Assembly (NCBI GenBank): GCA_021805985.1
Contig: JAJZDN010000014.1
Span: 1 to 64,000 of the forward strand
Length of the DNA stretch: 64,000 nt
Reading direction: 5' to 3'
Source of the DNA: Planctomycetota bacterium
Lineage (GTDB): Bacteria > Planctomycetota > Phycisphaerae > WQYP01
The translations under genes and the position numbers were made by a program. Positions 45,767 through 53,798 of this stretch are shown piece after piece (within the stretch, counting starts at the first letter, position 1; every line of letters begins with the position of its first letter). Under the pieces are notes generated by a model. It was not told where the DNA came from. It saw only the letters and a program-made list of their open reading frames with translations, and ran no database searches.

Positions 45767-45795
45767 TTGACATACGCATTGCGTATAGCGATAAT
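45767..45795 (+). promoter_or_regulatory. Near-consensus sigma70 promoter with palindromic spacer
   Basis: TTGACA (45767-45772), 17 bp, then GATAAT (45790-45795). The spacer contains the inverted repeat ATACGC-att-GCGTAT, which fits an operator. No clear gene follows on the plus strand before the convergent DUF3800 operon; a small RNA or a lost gene is possible. Confidence 0.55.
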
Positions 45796-45833
45796 AACTT
45801 ATAGCTCATCCACCATGTGTGGAAGGAGTATTC

Positions 45834-45861
45834 GACGCCGCTCCCTAAAAAGGGCGGCGTC
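45834..45861 (-). terminator. Hairpin at the end of the DUF3800 operon
   Basis: GACGCCG pairs with CGGCGTC, and CCCT with AGGG, around AAAA. It begins at the stop of the partner gene. No long T run follows, so termination may be weak or serve both strands. Confidence 0.55.
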
Positions 45862-46342
45862 AGCTGTTTATAGGGTTGTCGTGTTCCGCGCTGAGGCGGC
45901 GTTTGGTATGTTCTCTGTTGGTGCGATAAGCTGTTTTGAGCAACAGGTAGTTTTGTCGTTGGGCCAAAACTATCAGATATTCTTCATTGAACCATAGCAG
46001 GTGGCAGATTTCACCATTCCGCCGATTGCTCCAGTTTTTCACCCAGCGGTCGTCGGGGTGTTCGATGATCGCACGGATCCAGCCTATGCGTTTACATCGT
46101 TCAAGATCGGGCAGGCGGTTTTCCTCTTTTGCTTTCAACCCGGCTTCGGAAACGCAATGCCAAAAGCCAAATCCCTTGCCATCGCTTGGCGGATGATATC
46201 TTGTTTTCACCACAAGCCCCTTGTAGGTGACCTTGTGGTGGACAACATCATCCACGAAGCGCTTGTAGATGTCTTCCACATACGTATTCCAGTCGCCTGT
46301 AAATTCTATTAGTTCGGGCAGCCAGTCCGGATATGCGATCAT
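45860..46342 (-). CDS. Small partner of the DUF3800 protein (RelE/Barnase-EndoU-like candidate)
   Basis: A 160-residue protein (MIAYPDWLPELIEFTGDWNT, RFVDDVVHHKVTYKGLVVKT, FGFWHCVSEAGLKAKEENRL, PDLERCKRIGWIRAIIEHPD, ENRR-like NWSNRRNGEICHLLWFNEEY, LIVLAQRQNYLLLKTAY, HTKRR). It shares the pattern of short proteins with conserved His, Glu and Arg/Lys found in phage-borne and toxin-like nucleases, but the assignment is tentative. Its ATG overlaps the DUF3800 stop (ATGA). Confidence 0.65.
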   Translation of the reverse strand: MIAYPDWLPELIEFTGDWNTYVEDIYKRFVDDVVHHKVTYKGLVVKTRYHPPSDGKGFGFWHCVSEAGLKAKEENRLPDLERCKRIGWIRAIIEHPDDRWVKNWSNRRNGEICHLLWFNEEYLIVLAQRQNYLLLKTAYRTNREHTKRRLSAEHDNPINS

Positions 46343-47100
46343 GGCCCTATCTCCCGCGGCTGCCAGCGCAGGATGTTAAATTTGGATTCGCGGAGCCAGG
46401 TCGTTGCCTCAAGGCTTTTGTGGGATCGCTGCTGAATACGCGCCACTAATTCGAGTTTGCCGCTACGCTGCAAACTCGGCGATGGAAGGTTTCGTGCTTT
46501 CATGCGGTTGTGGTATGTCAAGGCTCCAAGGAGTAAATCCGCAATCTGCATAAGCTCTGATTCATTGGACCTGATTTGTTGTATACGCTGTAAGATTGTT
46601 CGCGTTTGATCATGCCTGTCAATGCGGATTACCTGCTCTAGTTTTTTGCGCATTGTTTCACTCTGGGTATCCTTGATGTCGAGGTATACACTATATGCTT
46701 TTTCTGGATCGATAATTGGTTCAAGTACGCGGAACAGCATCTTGTAATACCAGTCATCGTGCGTCTGCGAATGGGCATGGTGGCGCAGTTGTTGCTTGTC
46801 TATCAGAGCGGCGCGAAAGTGTAGATCGTCATTATCGAAGAAATAATCGATTATCTCTTTGTAAAAGCCAATCTTTCCCGGGGACACCTTGGTCCACTTC
46901 ATTTCGAAAGTACGAGCACCGCTGCCTGGGGACTCGCCGGTCTTCAGAAGTCCATGTTTCCCTTTAATCTCACGAATTCGGCGTGAGATTTCCGGCGTCT
47001 TGGCAGCGCTACACCAGACGCATCCCAGCGACATGAATCGGATTCCGTCATCTTGCAGATGGCAGCTCTCGTCGCAATAGATATTAAATAATTCAGCCAT
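46339..47100 (-). CDS. DUF3800 domain protein
   Basis: A 253-residue protein with the DUF3800 start FNIYCDESCHLQDDGIRFMS (acidic Asp-Glu-Ser motif), later KMLFRVLEPIIDPEKAYSVY LDIKD (in blocks) and MQIADLLLGALTYH (the Q-x-A-D-x-x-x-G motif). DUF3800 proteins are predicted RNase H-fold nucleases that are frequent in mobile and defence islands. Together with its coupled partner it forms a compact two-gene cassette bordered by hsdM and transposase debris. Confidence 0.82.
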   Translation of the reverse strand: MAELFNIYCDESCHLQDDGIRFMSLGCVWCSAAKTPEISRRIREIKGKHGLLKTGESPGSGARTFEMKWTKVSPGKIGFYKEIIDYFFDNDDLHFRAALIDKQQLRHHAHSQTHDDWYYKMLFRVLEPIIDPEKAYSVYLDIKDTQSETMRKKLEQVIRIDRHDQTRTILQRIQQIRSNESELMQIADLLLGALTYHNRMKARNLPSPSLQRSGKLELVARIQQRSHKSLEATTWLRESKFNILRWQPREIGP

Positions 47101-47237
47101 CCATAATTCTCCAGATAGATTTTATCTGATAATCCCGGCATGGGAAGGACTTGCGGGTGGGGACACCTGCGGTCCCAATAGGGCGCACGGCGGCGTCCGC
47201 GTTCCCAGGGATACTCCCAGTTCTTTGTTCATGGATT

Positions 47238-47444
47238 TTACTCCATGGGGAAGCCGAGGGACGCCAGGTTTTTGCGGATTTCTTTTTCCAGCTTTGCCGA
47301 TTCGGCGAATTGCTGCGAAAGCGTAGCGGTGAGGCGTTTGATTTTCTCATCGAAGAACTCGCCATCTCCGGATACATCGGCGGTGCCGACATAGCGGCCG
47401 GGCGTGAGGATGTAGCCATTGGATTCATGCGTTGTAATCGACAT
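47238..47444 (-). pseudogene. hsdM: C-terminal remnant of type I restriction-modification methylase HsdM
   Basis: Reads THESNGYILTPGRYVGTADV then GEFFDEKIKRLTATLSQQFA ESAKLEKEIRKNLASLGF (in blocks). LTPGRYVG followed by a Glu-rich helix and EKMxRLTxxL...F-A-E-S-x-x-L-E is the standard end of N6-adenine methylases of type I systems. The catalytic NPPF domain and the rest of the operon (hsdS, hsdR) are missing. Confidence 0.85.
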
Positions 47445-47445
47445 T

Positions 47446-47627
47446 TTGGGTATCGCGGGCCATCACCGGGCATCTTCCGTCATTGACTGGAAGATGCACA
47501 TCAATCATCTGAATCCCAGCAAGTTGCTCCAGCACCGCGCGAGGCGTCAGGCCCGTCGCGACGCACCGCTTCTCCATCACACGATGATAGGTGTATGTTT
47601 TACCGTTCTTCTCGCGATTACTGGCAC
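47446..47627 (-). pseudogene. C-terminal fragment of a transposase
   Basis: Reads NGKTYTYHRVMEKRCVATGL TPRAVLEQLAGIQMIDVHLP (in blocks) and VNDGRCPVMARDTQ. The phrase L-x-x-L-A-x-I-Q-x-I-D-V-x-x-P-T-x-D-G-R is typical of the end of IS1634/IS4-type transposases. It abuts the hsdM remnant with no gap, suggesting deletion between the two. No terminal inverted repeats were seen. Confidence 0.65.
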
Positions 47628-47902
47628 TGATGAACACGTGTAATAATATCGCAAAATGCGGCAAAAATTGATAGAGCCGGCCCCCAAAATAGGTCTGTAC
47701 CAGAACGGTTTTGCAAAAAAATACCACCTGGCGGTATCGCCGAAGCCATTTTATTATTTTTTCCCCACCAAAAACCAAGCAAAGTGCGAAGGTTAAGCTA
47801 ACACGAGACGCCGCAGCCAGAAAGGTCAGTATATCAGGGTCTGTATTTGCGGCATGTACCGCGATTACTGCATGTGCTACCAATATTGATAAGCCTAACC
47901 GT

Positions 47903-48015
47903 AAACGCCTACTGCGTTCCACCGCCGGCAAAGCCGGCGGCTTTGTAGAGCTTTGTGAGGTTTGCCCCCATAGCGGTGTGGCGCGGAAATATTGCCACGC
48001 CGCCATAACGGGTAT
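47903..48015 (+). repeat. Compound REP-like repeat upstream of rsmD
   Basis: ACTGCGTTCCACCGCCGGCA then AAGCCGGCGGCTTTGTAGAG, and a second palindrome TGTGGCGCGGAAATATTGCC ACGCCGCCATA (two blocks). It matches the two-part element at 38184-38280 before ubiE. Confidence 0.78.
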
Positions 48016-48067
48016 GAACGCCAGCATGCGGTGATAACCGCATTTTGCGGTTATACTCCCCCACGAT

Positions 48068-48661
48068 ATGCGAATCATTGCTGGAACATTTAGAACACGA
48101 CGGCTTATCGGGCCGGACTCTATGACTACCCGCCCTATTACAGATCGGGCCAAACAATCTCTTTTCGACGCGTTAACCTGCGCTGTAACGATTCCCGATT
48201 CTGTCGTGTTGGATTGCTTCTCCGGCACTGGCAGTCTGGGGCTGGAATGTCTGTCGCGGGGAGCAAAGCGGGCGATTTTTGTGGAGCGAGATCGCAATGC
48301 GCTGGATGGTCTTCGCAACAATATAGGGGCCTTGCGCGTTGAACAGGAGTGTGATGTGCTTTCCGCGGATGCCTATCACATGGGGCTGTTACTTTCCGGC
48401 AAACTGCGCGGGCAGCAACTGGGATTGGCCTTTATAGATCCGCCTTATGCCCACATGGAAACGCCGGAAGGCCGCAAGCGTGTGGATGAGCTTATCGGTG
48501 CGCTGTTGACATCCCTGGCTCCAGAGGCCTTGATCATCCTGCGGCATCCCACGGTCGTAACCCTTAATGACATGGCGATTTACCCACGGGTGGTTCGGGA
48601 GTTACAGTATGGGGCGATGGCAATAACCTGGCTGGTGGCCGGCACAGTTCCGGCACAATGA
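48068..48661 (+). CDS. rsmD: 16S rRNA (guanine966-N2)-methyltransferase
   Basis: A 197-residue SAM methyltransferase. MRIIAGTFRTRRL opens the protein; PITDRAKQSLFDAL is the RsmD-specific stretch; motif I is VLDCFSGTGSLGLECLSRGA; the catalytic motif IV is LAFIDPPYAHM. It modifies G966 of 16S rRNA during 30S assembly. It is followed after 12 bp by the DUF58 gene and may be co-transcribed with it. Confidence 0.95.
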   Translation: MRIIAGTFRTRRLIGPDSMTTRPITDRAKQSLFDALTCAVTIPDSVVLDCFSGTGSLGLECLSRGAKRAIFVERDRNALDGLRNNIGALRVEQECDVLSADAYHMGLLLSGKLRGQQLGLAFIDPPYAHMETPEGRKRVDELIGALLTSLAPEALIILRHPTVVTLNDMAIYPRVVRELQYGAMAITWLVAGTVPAQ

Positions 48662-48673
48662 CGGATTTTGTTT

Positions 48674-49600
48674 ATGCCGACATATCAATACCGATTTTTT
48701 AAGCCCGCCCAGGCGGCCCAACTGCGGCGTTTGGAACTGATGGTGCGCGGCGTGGTGGAGGGCGTGTACGCGGGCATGCACAAAAGCCCGCACAAGGGTT
48801 TTTCCATTGAGTTTGCGGAACACCGGGAATATGTGCCCGGCGATGAAATTAAACATCTGGATTGGACCGTTCTGGCGAAAACCGACCGGTACTACATCAA
48901 GCAATATGAGCAGGAAACCAACCTTCGGGCGACCATCTGCCTGGACGCGTCGGCGTCGATGAATTTTGGCGCTGCAACCTTGACTGATCCACAGGGCAAA
49001 ACACTCCAGGGCGTCACCAAGTTTGAATACGGGGCCGTTCTGGCGGCATCACTCGCGTATATGCTGTCTAATCAGCAGGATATGGTAGGCCTAATCGCGT
49101 TTGATAAAACCATCCGGCTGGAAATTCCCCAAGGCAACGGCCCCTCCCATCTGGATCAGATTTTTGTGAGTCTGGAAAAACTTTCGCCCAGTCGTGAGAC
49201 CGATATTTCCGGCACGCTGCATCTGCTGGCCAATAAAATTCCACGCCGCGGACTGGTTATTGTCATCAGCGACCTGTTTGATGATCCGGATAAAATCACC
49301 AGCGCCCTGCAACATTTGCGCCACGCCCGGCATCAACTGGTACTCATGCAGGTACTGGATCGCGGAGAAATGGAATTGGCTTATAACCGGCCCATCACAT
49401 TTGAAGATATGGAAGATGGATCGCGCCTGCAGATTGATCCTAAGCTTATTCGCGATGATTATCGCCGGGAAGTACAGGCATTCCTCGATTTAATTAAAAA
49501 ACGGTGCGGCCAATCCCGCATCGATTATGTTACCGCCTTCACGGATGTGCCATGGGACGCGCAGATTCGTGAATTGCTGCGCCGCACATCGCGGCGCTGA
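48674..49600 (+). CDS. DUF58 domain protein
   Basis: A 308-residue protein typical of the MoxR-DUF58-BatA gene group: GVYAGMHKSPHKGFSIEFAE, HREYVPGDEIKHLDWTVLAK, TDRYYIKQYEQETNLRATIC, then a von Willebrand A-like core LDASASMNFG ... LVIVISDLFDD. The Asp-Ala-Ser-Ala-Ser is a MIDAS-like metal site. The MoxR ATPase gene that usually precedes it is not adjacent. ATG 48674 is preferred to a TTG 6 bp upstream. The BatA-like gene follows. Confidence 0.93.
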   Translation: MPTYQYRFFKPAQAAQLRRLELMVRGVVEGVYAGMHKSPHKGFSIEFAEHREYVPGDEIKHLDWTVLAKTDRYYIKQYEQETNLRATICLDASASMNFGAATLTDPQGKTLQGVTKFEYGAVLAASLAYMLSNQQDMVGLIAFDKTIRLEIPQGNGPSHLDQIFVSLEKLSPSRETDISGTLHLLANKIPRRGLVIVISDLFDDPDKITSALQHLRHARHQLVLMQVLDRGEMELAYNRPITFEDMEDGSRLQIDPKLIRDDYRREVQAFLDLIKKRCGQSRIDYVTAFTDVPWDAQIRELLRRTSRR

Positions 49601-49631
49601 TGGTGCATAACAGCGCTTGGAAAGGATGCGC

Positions 49632-52172
49632 ATGAATGATTTGCCGCTGGCGGCTATGAATTTTTCAGATCCAGTCATGCTGCTGGGCCTTCTGGCGGCT
49701 GGCATTCCCGTGCTGCTGCATCTGTTGAACCGCGTGCGATCGCCCATTGTACGCTTTCCGACGCTGCGCTTTTTGCGCGTCACAGCCCAGAAAACATCAC
49801 GCAAACGGCAGGTCCAGCAATTTGTGCTGCTGCTTTTGCGCATGGCGGTTTTTGCCATGATCGCCATGGCCATTGCCGGCCCCCTGGTCCATGGCGGATC
49901 GCCCTTCGCGGCGTATGGCATGGTGTTATTATTGCTGGGCGGTATTGCCGTGCTGGCGGTGATGACCGTCATATTCAGCAATGCTTTGGATCAACGCAAA
50001 ACCGCTGGTGCTGCGGCTGCACCGACCGCTGGTATAAAAGATCCTCCGGCTCCGGCGGAACGCAGGCCCAGCCTGTTGTGGCCGGTGATTTTTATGCTTC
50101 TGGGCCTGGTTGCGGCCGTCGCTGCCATCTTGGGTCTGGGGACTGACAGCCTTTTTCCCAATGTCGGTACCCATTTCAACGGGCAATCCACCGCGTGTGT
50201 GATAATTTTGGATAATTCGCAGTCCATGCTGGTTCAGGATGGCACACACACTCGTCTGCAAACCGCGATTGATCAAACCCGTGATCTTCTTGGACAAAGC
50301 CTCACGCCATCGCGTATGGCTGTGCTGCTGACGAATCCGGGCAGCAGTCCCGTTCCGGATCATCTGGGCAGCGATCGTGTGGCGCAGATCGCCCCATTGA
50401 ACGCGGTCAAAAGCACCGGCCGAGCATTACCCCTGCGGCAGTTGATCGCCCAAGCGGTAAACTTGCTGAAAAATTCTATCCGGCCCAACCGCATGCTGAT
50501 TATTATTTCAGATTTCGCGGGGCCAGCGGCATCCGATACTGGCATGTTTGCCCCACTGAAAAAAGTGCCGGGAATTCAGTTGGTCCTTATGCCGCAGGCA
50601 ACCGGCACGCCGGATGATGTGGCCATCGCGCAATGGGGTATTAAGCATGGTGCGGCAGTCGTGGGGGCTACGGTCCGTTTCCGCGGAACCGTCATTAACA
50701 ATGGTGCCACAGCCGTAGCACCGCGGTTCGGGCTGAATGTGGATGGAAAAAAAGCCGCCAATACCGAGGCCCGCGCTACATTAGGGCCGGTCGGCACCGA
50801 TTCCAGCCGCGCCAATATTACCGTGACGTATCAGCTAAGAGAGCCGGGCCTTCACCGCTTTACTCTTACCGAATCAGACAGCAGCCATGCCATGGCTTGG
50901 GGTGATCGCCGCAGCTTAATATTGCCGGTAAAAAATAAGATACGCGTGCTGGTGGCCGGAAATCAGCCGCAGCTTGCGGGTGCATCCACAGCTTTTTATG
51001 TGGATGCGGCGCTGGCACCGTTTTCCACGGTCGGCCCCGCGGGTGCCAAGCCGACATTATGGAGCATTCAACCGACGTACCGTTCCTACACCGCCGTGCC
51101 GGCGATGAGTTTGTCCTCTTATGCGGCTGTGTTTATTTGCGACGTACCGCGGATTTCACCCCAACTGGCACAAAAGTTACACCGATTTGTGGTAGGTGGC
51201 GGACGGTTATGCTGGCTTTTAGGCCCCGCGGTTGATGCCCACAACTACAACGCCGTGGCCGCGGGAAGTCTCCAATTATTGCCGGGAGAAATTTCCGGAC
51301 CCGTGAGCAGTCAAACGGGGGCGGCGGTGAACTGGGTGGATGTGAAAAGCCACATTTTTGCCGGTTTATTTCAAACCCAGGAGCCATTCCAGCGCATTGT
51401 GGTTGTGGGGCGGTGGAGTTTGCCGGGAAATTCGCCGGTCATTGGCAAGGTGCTGTCACGTCTGCGTGATGATTCGCTGTTGCTGGTGCAGCATTCGTTG
51501 GGGCATGGGCGGGTCTACACGTTCTTAACCGCCCCCGGCGGCGGCTGGAGCAACATCGCGTCCACCAATGCATTTTTACCGATGATGGTGCGTATTGCCT
51601 TGGGCAATGCGGCGGCCAGTGCGGGCATTACGTCCTACTCACCGGGAAGGGCTGTGCCAATTCATGTACCAACCAGGAACTCTCGTCTGTCGATTAACGT
51701 TACAGCGCCGAAGTCTCATACGCCGGTAAATGTTTCGGCCTCGCGCACGCCCGACGGCCGCCTGGTGTGGCGATTTACCGGTGCCCAACGTGCCGGCGTG
51801 TATCACTGGCAGAGCTTTAATGGCAAATATTCTGGTGAATTTATCGTCAACGTACCATCGGGTGAGGCGGATTTACACCCGGTCGGTGCGACGGTGTTGG
51901 CCAAAGAGGCCCCGAAAAAACAGACAGTTTTTATCGCCGCCACTGCCAAAAAATTAGTAGCGGAACTGGCAAAAACCAGCGAAGGAAATTCCCTGATGCC
52001 GGGAATTCTTGCCCTGGTGATGATTTTAGCAATTGTTGAAGCTCTTCTGGCCAACCGTTATAAGCCGGTCAAAATCACGCCGGAGCAACAATTTTCCCAA
52101 AATGGTCGCCCGGATGCCGACGTTGAAGATGACCGCACCAGCAGCGCGGCCCTTGAAGCTTTAGCCCAGTAG
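49632..52172 (+). CDS. BatA-like membrane protein with von Willebrand A domain
   Basis: About 846 residues. The N-terminus (FSDPVMLLGLLAAGIPVLLH LLNR) is the conserved aerotolerance BatA/N-terminal double-helix domain; further helices at VLLLLRMAVFAMIAMAIAGP and GGIAVLAVMTVIFSN. A vWA domain starts VIILDNSQSMLVQDGTHTRL (MIDAS Asp-x-Ser-x-Ser). The long extracytoplasmic middle contains Ig-like strands and a ThuA/amidotransferase-like stretch (YAAVFICDVPRISPQLAQKL). A helix MPGILALVMILAIVEALLAN closes it. Start after GGAAAGG at 49632. Role in envelope stress is inferred. Confidence 0.88.
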   Translation: MNDLPLAAMNFSDPVMLLGLLAAGIPVLLHLLNRVRSPIVRFPTLRFLRVTAQKTSRKRQVQQFVLLLLRMAVFAMIAMAIAGPLVHGGSPFAAYGMVLLLLGGIAVLAVMTVIFSNALDQRKTAGAAAAPTAGIKDPPAPAERRPSLLWPVIFMLLGLVAAVAAILGLGTDSLFPNVGTHFNGQSTACVIILDNSQSMLVQDGTHTRLQTAIDQTRDLLGQSLTPSRMAVLLTNPGSSPVPDHLGSDRVAQIAPLNAVKSTGRALPLRQLIAQAVNLLKNSIRPNRMLIIISDFAGPAASDTGMFAPLKKVPGIQLVLMPQATGTPDDVAIAQWGIKHGAAVVGATVRFRGTVINNGATAVAPRFGLNVDGKKAANTEARATLGPVGTDSSRANITVTYQLREPGLHRFTLTESDSSHAMAWGDRRSLILPVKNKIRVLVAGNQPQLAGASTAFYVDAALAPFSTVGPAGAKPTLWSIQPTYRSYTAVPAMSLSSYAAVFICDVPRISPQLAQKLHRFVVGGGRLCWLLGPAVDAHNYNAVAAGSLQLLPGEISGPVSSQTGAAVNWVDVKSHIFAGLFQTQEPFQRIVVVGRWSLPGNSPVIGKVLSRLRDDSLLLVQHSLGHGRVYTFLTAPGGGWSNIASTNAFLPMMVRIALGNAAASAGITSYSPGRAVPIHVPTRNSRLSINVTAPKSHTPVNVSASRTPDGRLVWRFTGAQRAGVYHWQSFNGKYSGEFIVNVPSGEADLHPVGATVLAKEAPKKQTVFIAATAKKLVAELAKTSEGNSLMPGILALVMILAIVEALLANRYKPVKITPEQQFSQNGRPDADVEDDRTSSAALEALAQ

Positions 52173-52207
52173 CAAGGCATTGAACTGGGGAATTAAAGCC
52201 TGCGCAC

Positions 52208-52400
52208 GGCTCCTCGGCGTGCCATCCGTGTCAGGTACGCCATCGTCGCCACTACCTGTAGAGCACCGGATGGTAATCCGGTGGTTGATCCAGTGTCGCC
52301 AACCAACCACCGGGTTATCACCACGGTGCTCTACGCGACGATACCCCGAGAGGCCAAAAATCACGCCGTCGCAACCCGGCCATTACTCGCACAGGCTCCT
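52208..52400 (+). repeat. Dispersed palindromic repeat, full module B plus module E
   Basis: The best complete copy: GGCTCCTCGGCGTGCCATCC at the left, ATCGTCGC and TAGAGCACCGGATGGTAATC in the left arm, GATCCAGTGTCGCC at the centre, GGGTTATCACCACGGTGCTC and GCGACGAT in the right arm, and CATTACTCGCACAGGCTCCT at the right end. The arms pair over about 40 bp with small gaps. Confidence 0.9.
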
Positions 52401-52479
52401 TGCATATACCGACCAAGAGCATCCAATGCCTTGGCATGGCCAAGCTTTTCCGGTGCCTGCGGCGACCGTCTTGGGGTGT

Positions 52480-52830
52480 TGGTAGTTTTCTGGGTAACCG
52501 GTGGAAAAATTATCAGTGCCCGTAAAACGGGAGCGATAAATAGGGCTTTCTTATTGTTTTATAAACGCGTTCTTAGCAATTTTCTAACAGGTTCAGAGAA
52601 TCTGACAAGGTTTGCTGACATTCAACCGACGGCTTTTACACGGTAAAAACATACTGTGTATAAATTTGTAAGTATCTATAAAATAATAACTTACATAAAA
52701 TCAACGCACCATTTCCCACAATCTGACAGGGCTTATAACGATGATGATGTTCTTATAGTTTAATTATTAATACGGCCGCCGCCGCCCAGACGTATGGACA
52801 TACCGCTATAAATTGTGGATAACCTGTTAA
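52480..52830. other. Candidate replication-origin region: AT-rich gap with DnaA boxes
   Basis: A gene-free AT-rich stretch between the convergent BatA-like and dciA genes. It holds a perfect DnaA box TTATCCACA on the minus strand (52814-52822), TTATACACA on the minus strand (52655-52663), and a weaker TTTCCCACA (52712). Inverted repeats TTTTAC/GTAAAA (52634) and GTAAGT/ACTTAC (52669-52692) flank an A/T tract that could unwind. Neighbouring dciA, parB and parS support an origin-proximal location. dnaA and dnaN are not in the window. Confidence 0.4.
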
Positions 52831-52831
52831 T

Positions 52832-53356
52832 TCAACCCGTGGTTCTGGCACGATCAACAACTGTTTTTACTTTGAAAATCAGGCCTTTGGTAGCAATTTG
52901 CAGGTGGCGAAGTCCGGGGGTTCCAGGGCGTAGGAGCATATCCACTTCGATCTTTGCGGTGCTGCATGAGCAATAGAGCGTCAGAAGTCCGCGTTGCAAC
53001 GGGCCAAAGGCGATGCTGCGCCAGAGCTTTTCCGGCAGGGTAGATTGAAGAGTTTCACTGGCGGTGGCCAGTACGTCGCCGGTTTTGGTCACATGCGTTT
53101 GGAACCATTGCGGCAGAAAATCTCCCAATTTTTCCGGCGGCCGGCGATCAGACCGCGGTGAGAGTGAAATTTTCCTTTGCAGAGTTTTAAGTTGCATGCG
53201 TTCGCGACTGTTACGCAAATCTTCCAATGTGACGCGCTGACGGGAAAGGGCGGATTTCGATGAGGATTTCTTAAATCCAGCCCGGGCCGTACGCAGAGGT
53301 TTGATGGCCGCTGCCGCCGATATCGGATGTTGATGGTTGGATTTATTCGCGGCCAT
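52832..53356 (-). CDS. dciA: DUF721 protein, DciA-type DnaB helicase operator
   Basis: A 174-residue protein. The first ~90 residues are basic and disordered (SNHQHPISAAAAIKPLRTAR). The DUF721 domain follows: LGDFLPQWFQTHVTKTGDVL ATASETLQSTLPEKLWRSIA, then LLTLYCSCSTAKIEVDMLLR with the W-x-x-I-V-x-x-x-x-L-x-x-H-T-x-P-x-x-L-x-x-G-x-L-type order in degenerate form. DciA proteins load DnaB in bacteria lacking DnaC/DnaI; DnaB is present here. GGAGAACTCCTG precedes the ATG. DUF721 genes often adjoin recF/gyrB at origins. Confidence 0.72.
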   Translation of the reverse strand: MAANKSNHQHPISAAAAIKPLRTARAGFKKSSSKSALSRQRVTLEDLRNSRERMQLKTLQRKISLSPRSDRRPPEKLGDFLPQWFQTHVTKTGDVLATASETLQSTLPEKLWRSIAFGPLQRGLLTLYCSCSTAKIEVDMLLRPGTPGLRHLQIATKGLIFKVKTVVDRARTTG

Positions 53357-53396
53357 CAGGAGTTCTCCGTCAATATCCAGAGAGCTTAACGCCTCA

Positions 53397-53684
53397 CTAC
53401 GGGTACTTCAAGATTTCTTGGCTATCCTGAATATTATAATAAATGGATGATTGGGCGTCAGGCTGTGGCCAAACACATCCTTTGCAATGGCCAGCCAGCT
53501 TCACACATTCCTGCCAGTGAGTCCAGGCTTTCTGGATTGGCCGTTGCCATGGGCCGGGGATTGCCTGGAACTTCTCGTGCCAGGCGTTCAGCCAGCCGCC
53601 GGCCAGCAGCATTTCGGATTTTCGTTGCGGCGTTGTTGCGGTTCTGTCGGCTGCGCCCGGCGCATCGACCATGCGGTAAAACAC
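53397..53684 (-). CDS. Possible small protein upstream of dciA
   Basis: A 95-codon open frame on the same strand, 40 bp before dciA. It reads EMLLAGGWLNAWHEKFQAIP GPWQRPIQKAWTHWQECVKL (in blocks) and AGHCKGCVW; Trp-rich and with a C-x-x-C. No family was recognised and the ribosome site is poor. Confidence 0.3.
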   Translation of the reverse strand: MFYRMVDAPGAADRTATTPQRKSEMLLAGGWLNAWHEKFQAIPGPWQRPIQKAWTHWQECVKLAGHCKGCVWPQPDAQSSIYYNIQDSQEILKYP

Positions 53685-53798
53685 TCCCGCGGAATGCGGG
53701 CCGCCGGCCCTGCTCCCTCCGAGATTACATTGCGCAAGCCGTGAAGGCGGTTTCCGCGATTTTTCATTCCGGGCTGGTTCCGTTACGAGCGCCTTTTG

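Noticed and set aside
47425-48321. 298-codon minus-strand frame
   Set aside because: Its first part is antisense to rsmD and its middle crosses a REP element; only the last ~60 codons match a transposase and are listed as a fragment.
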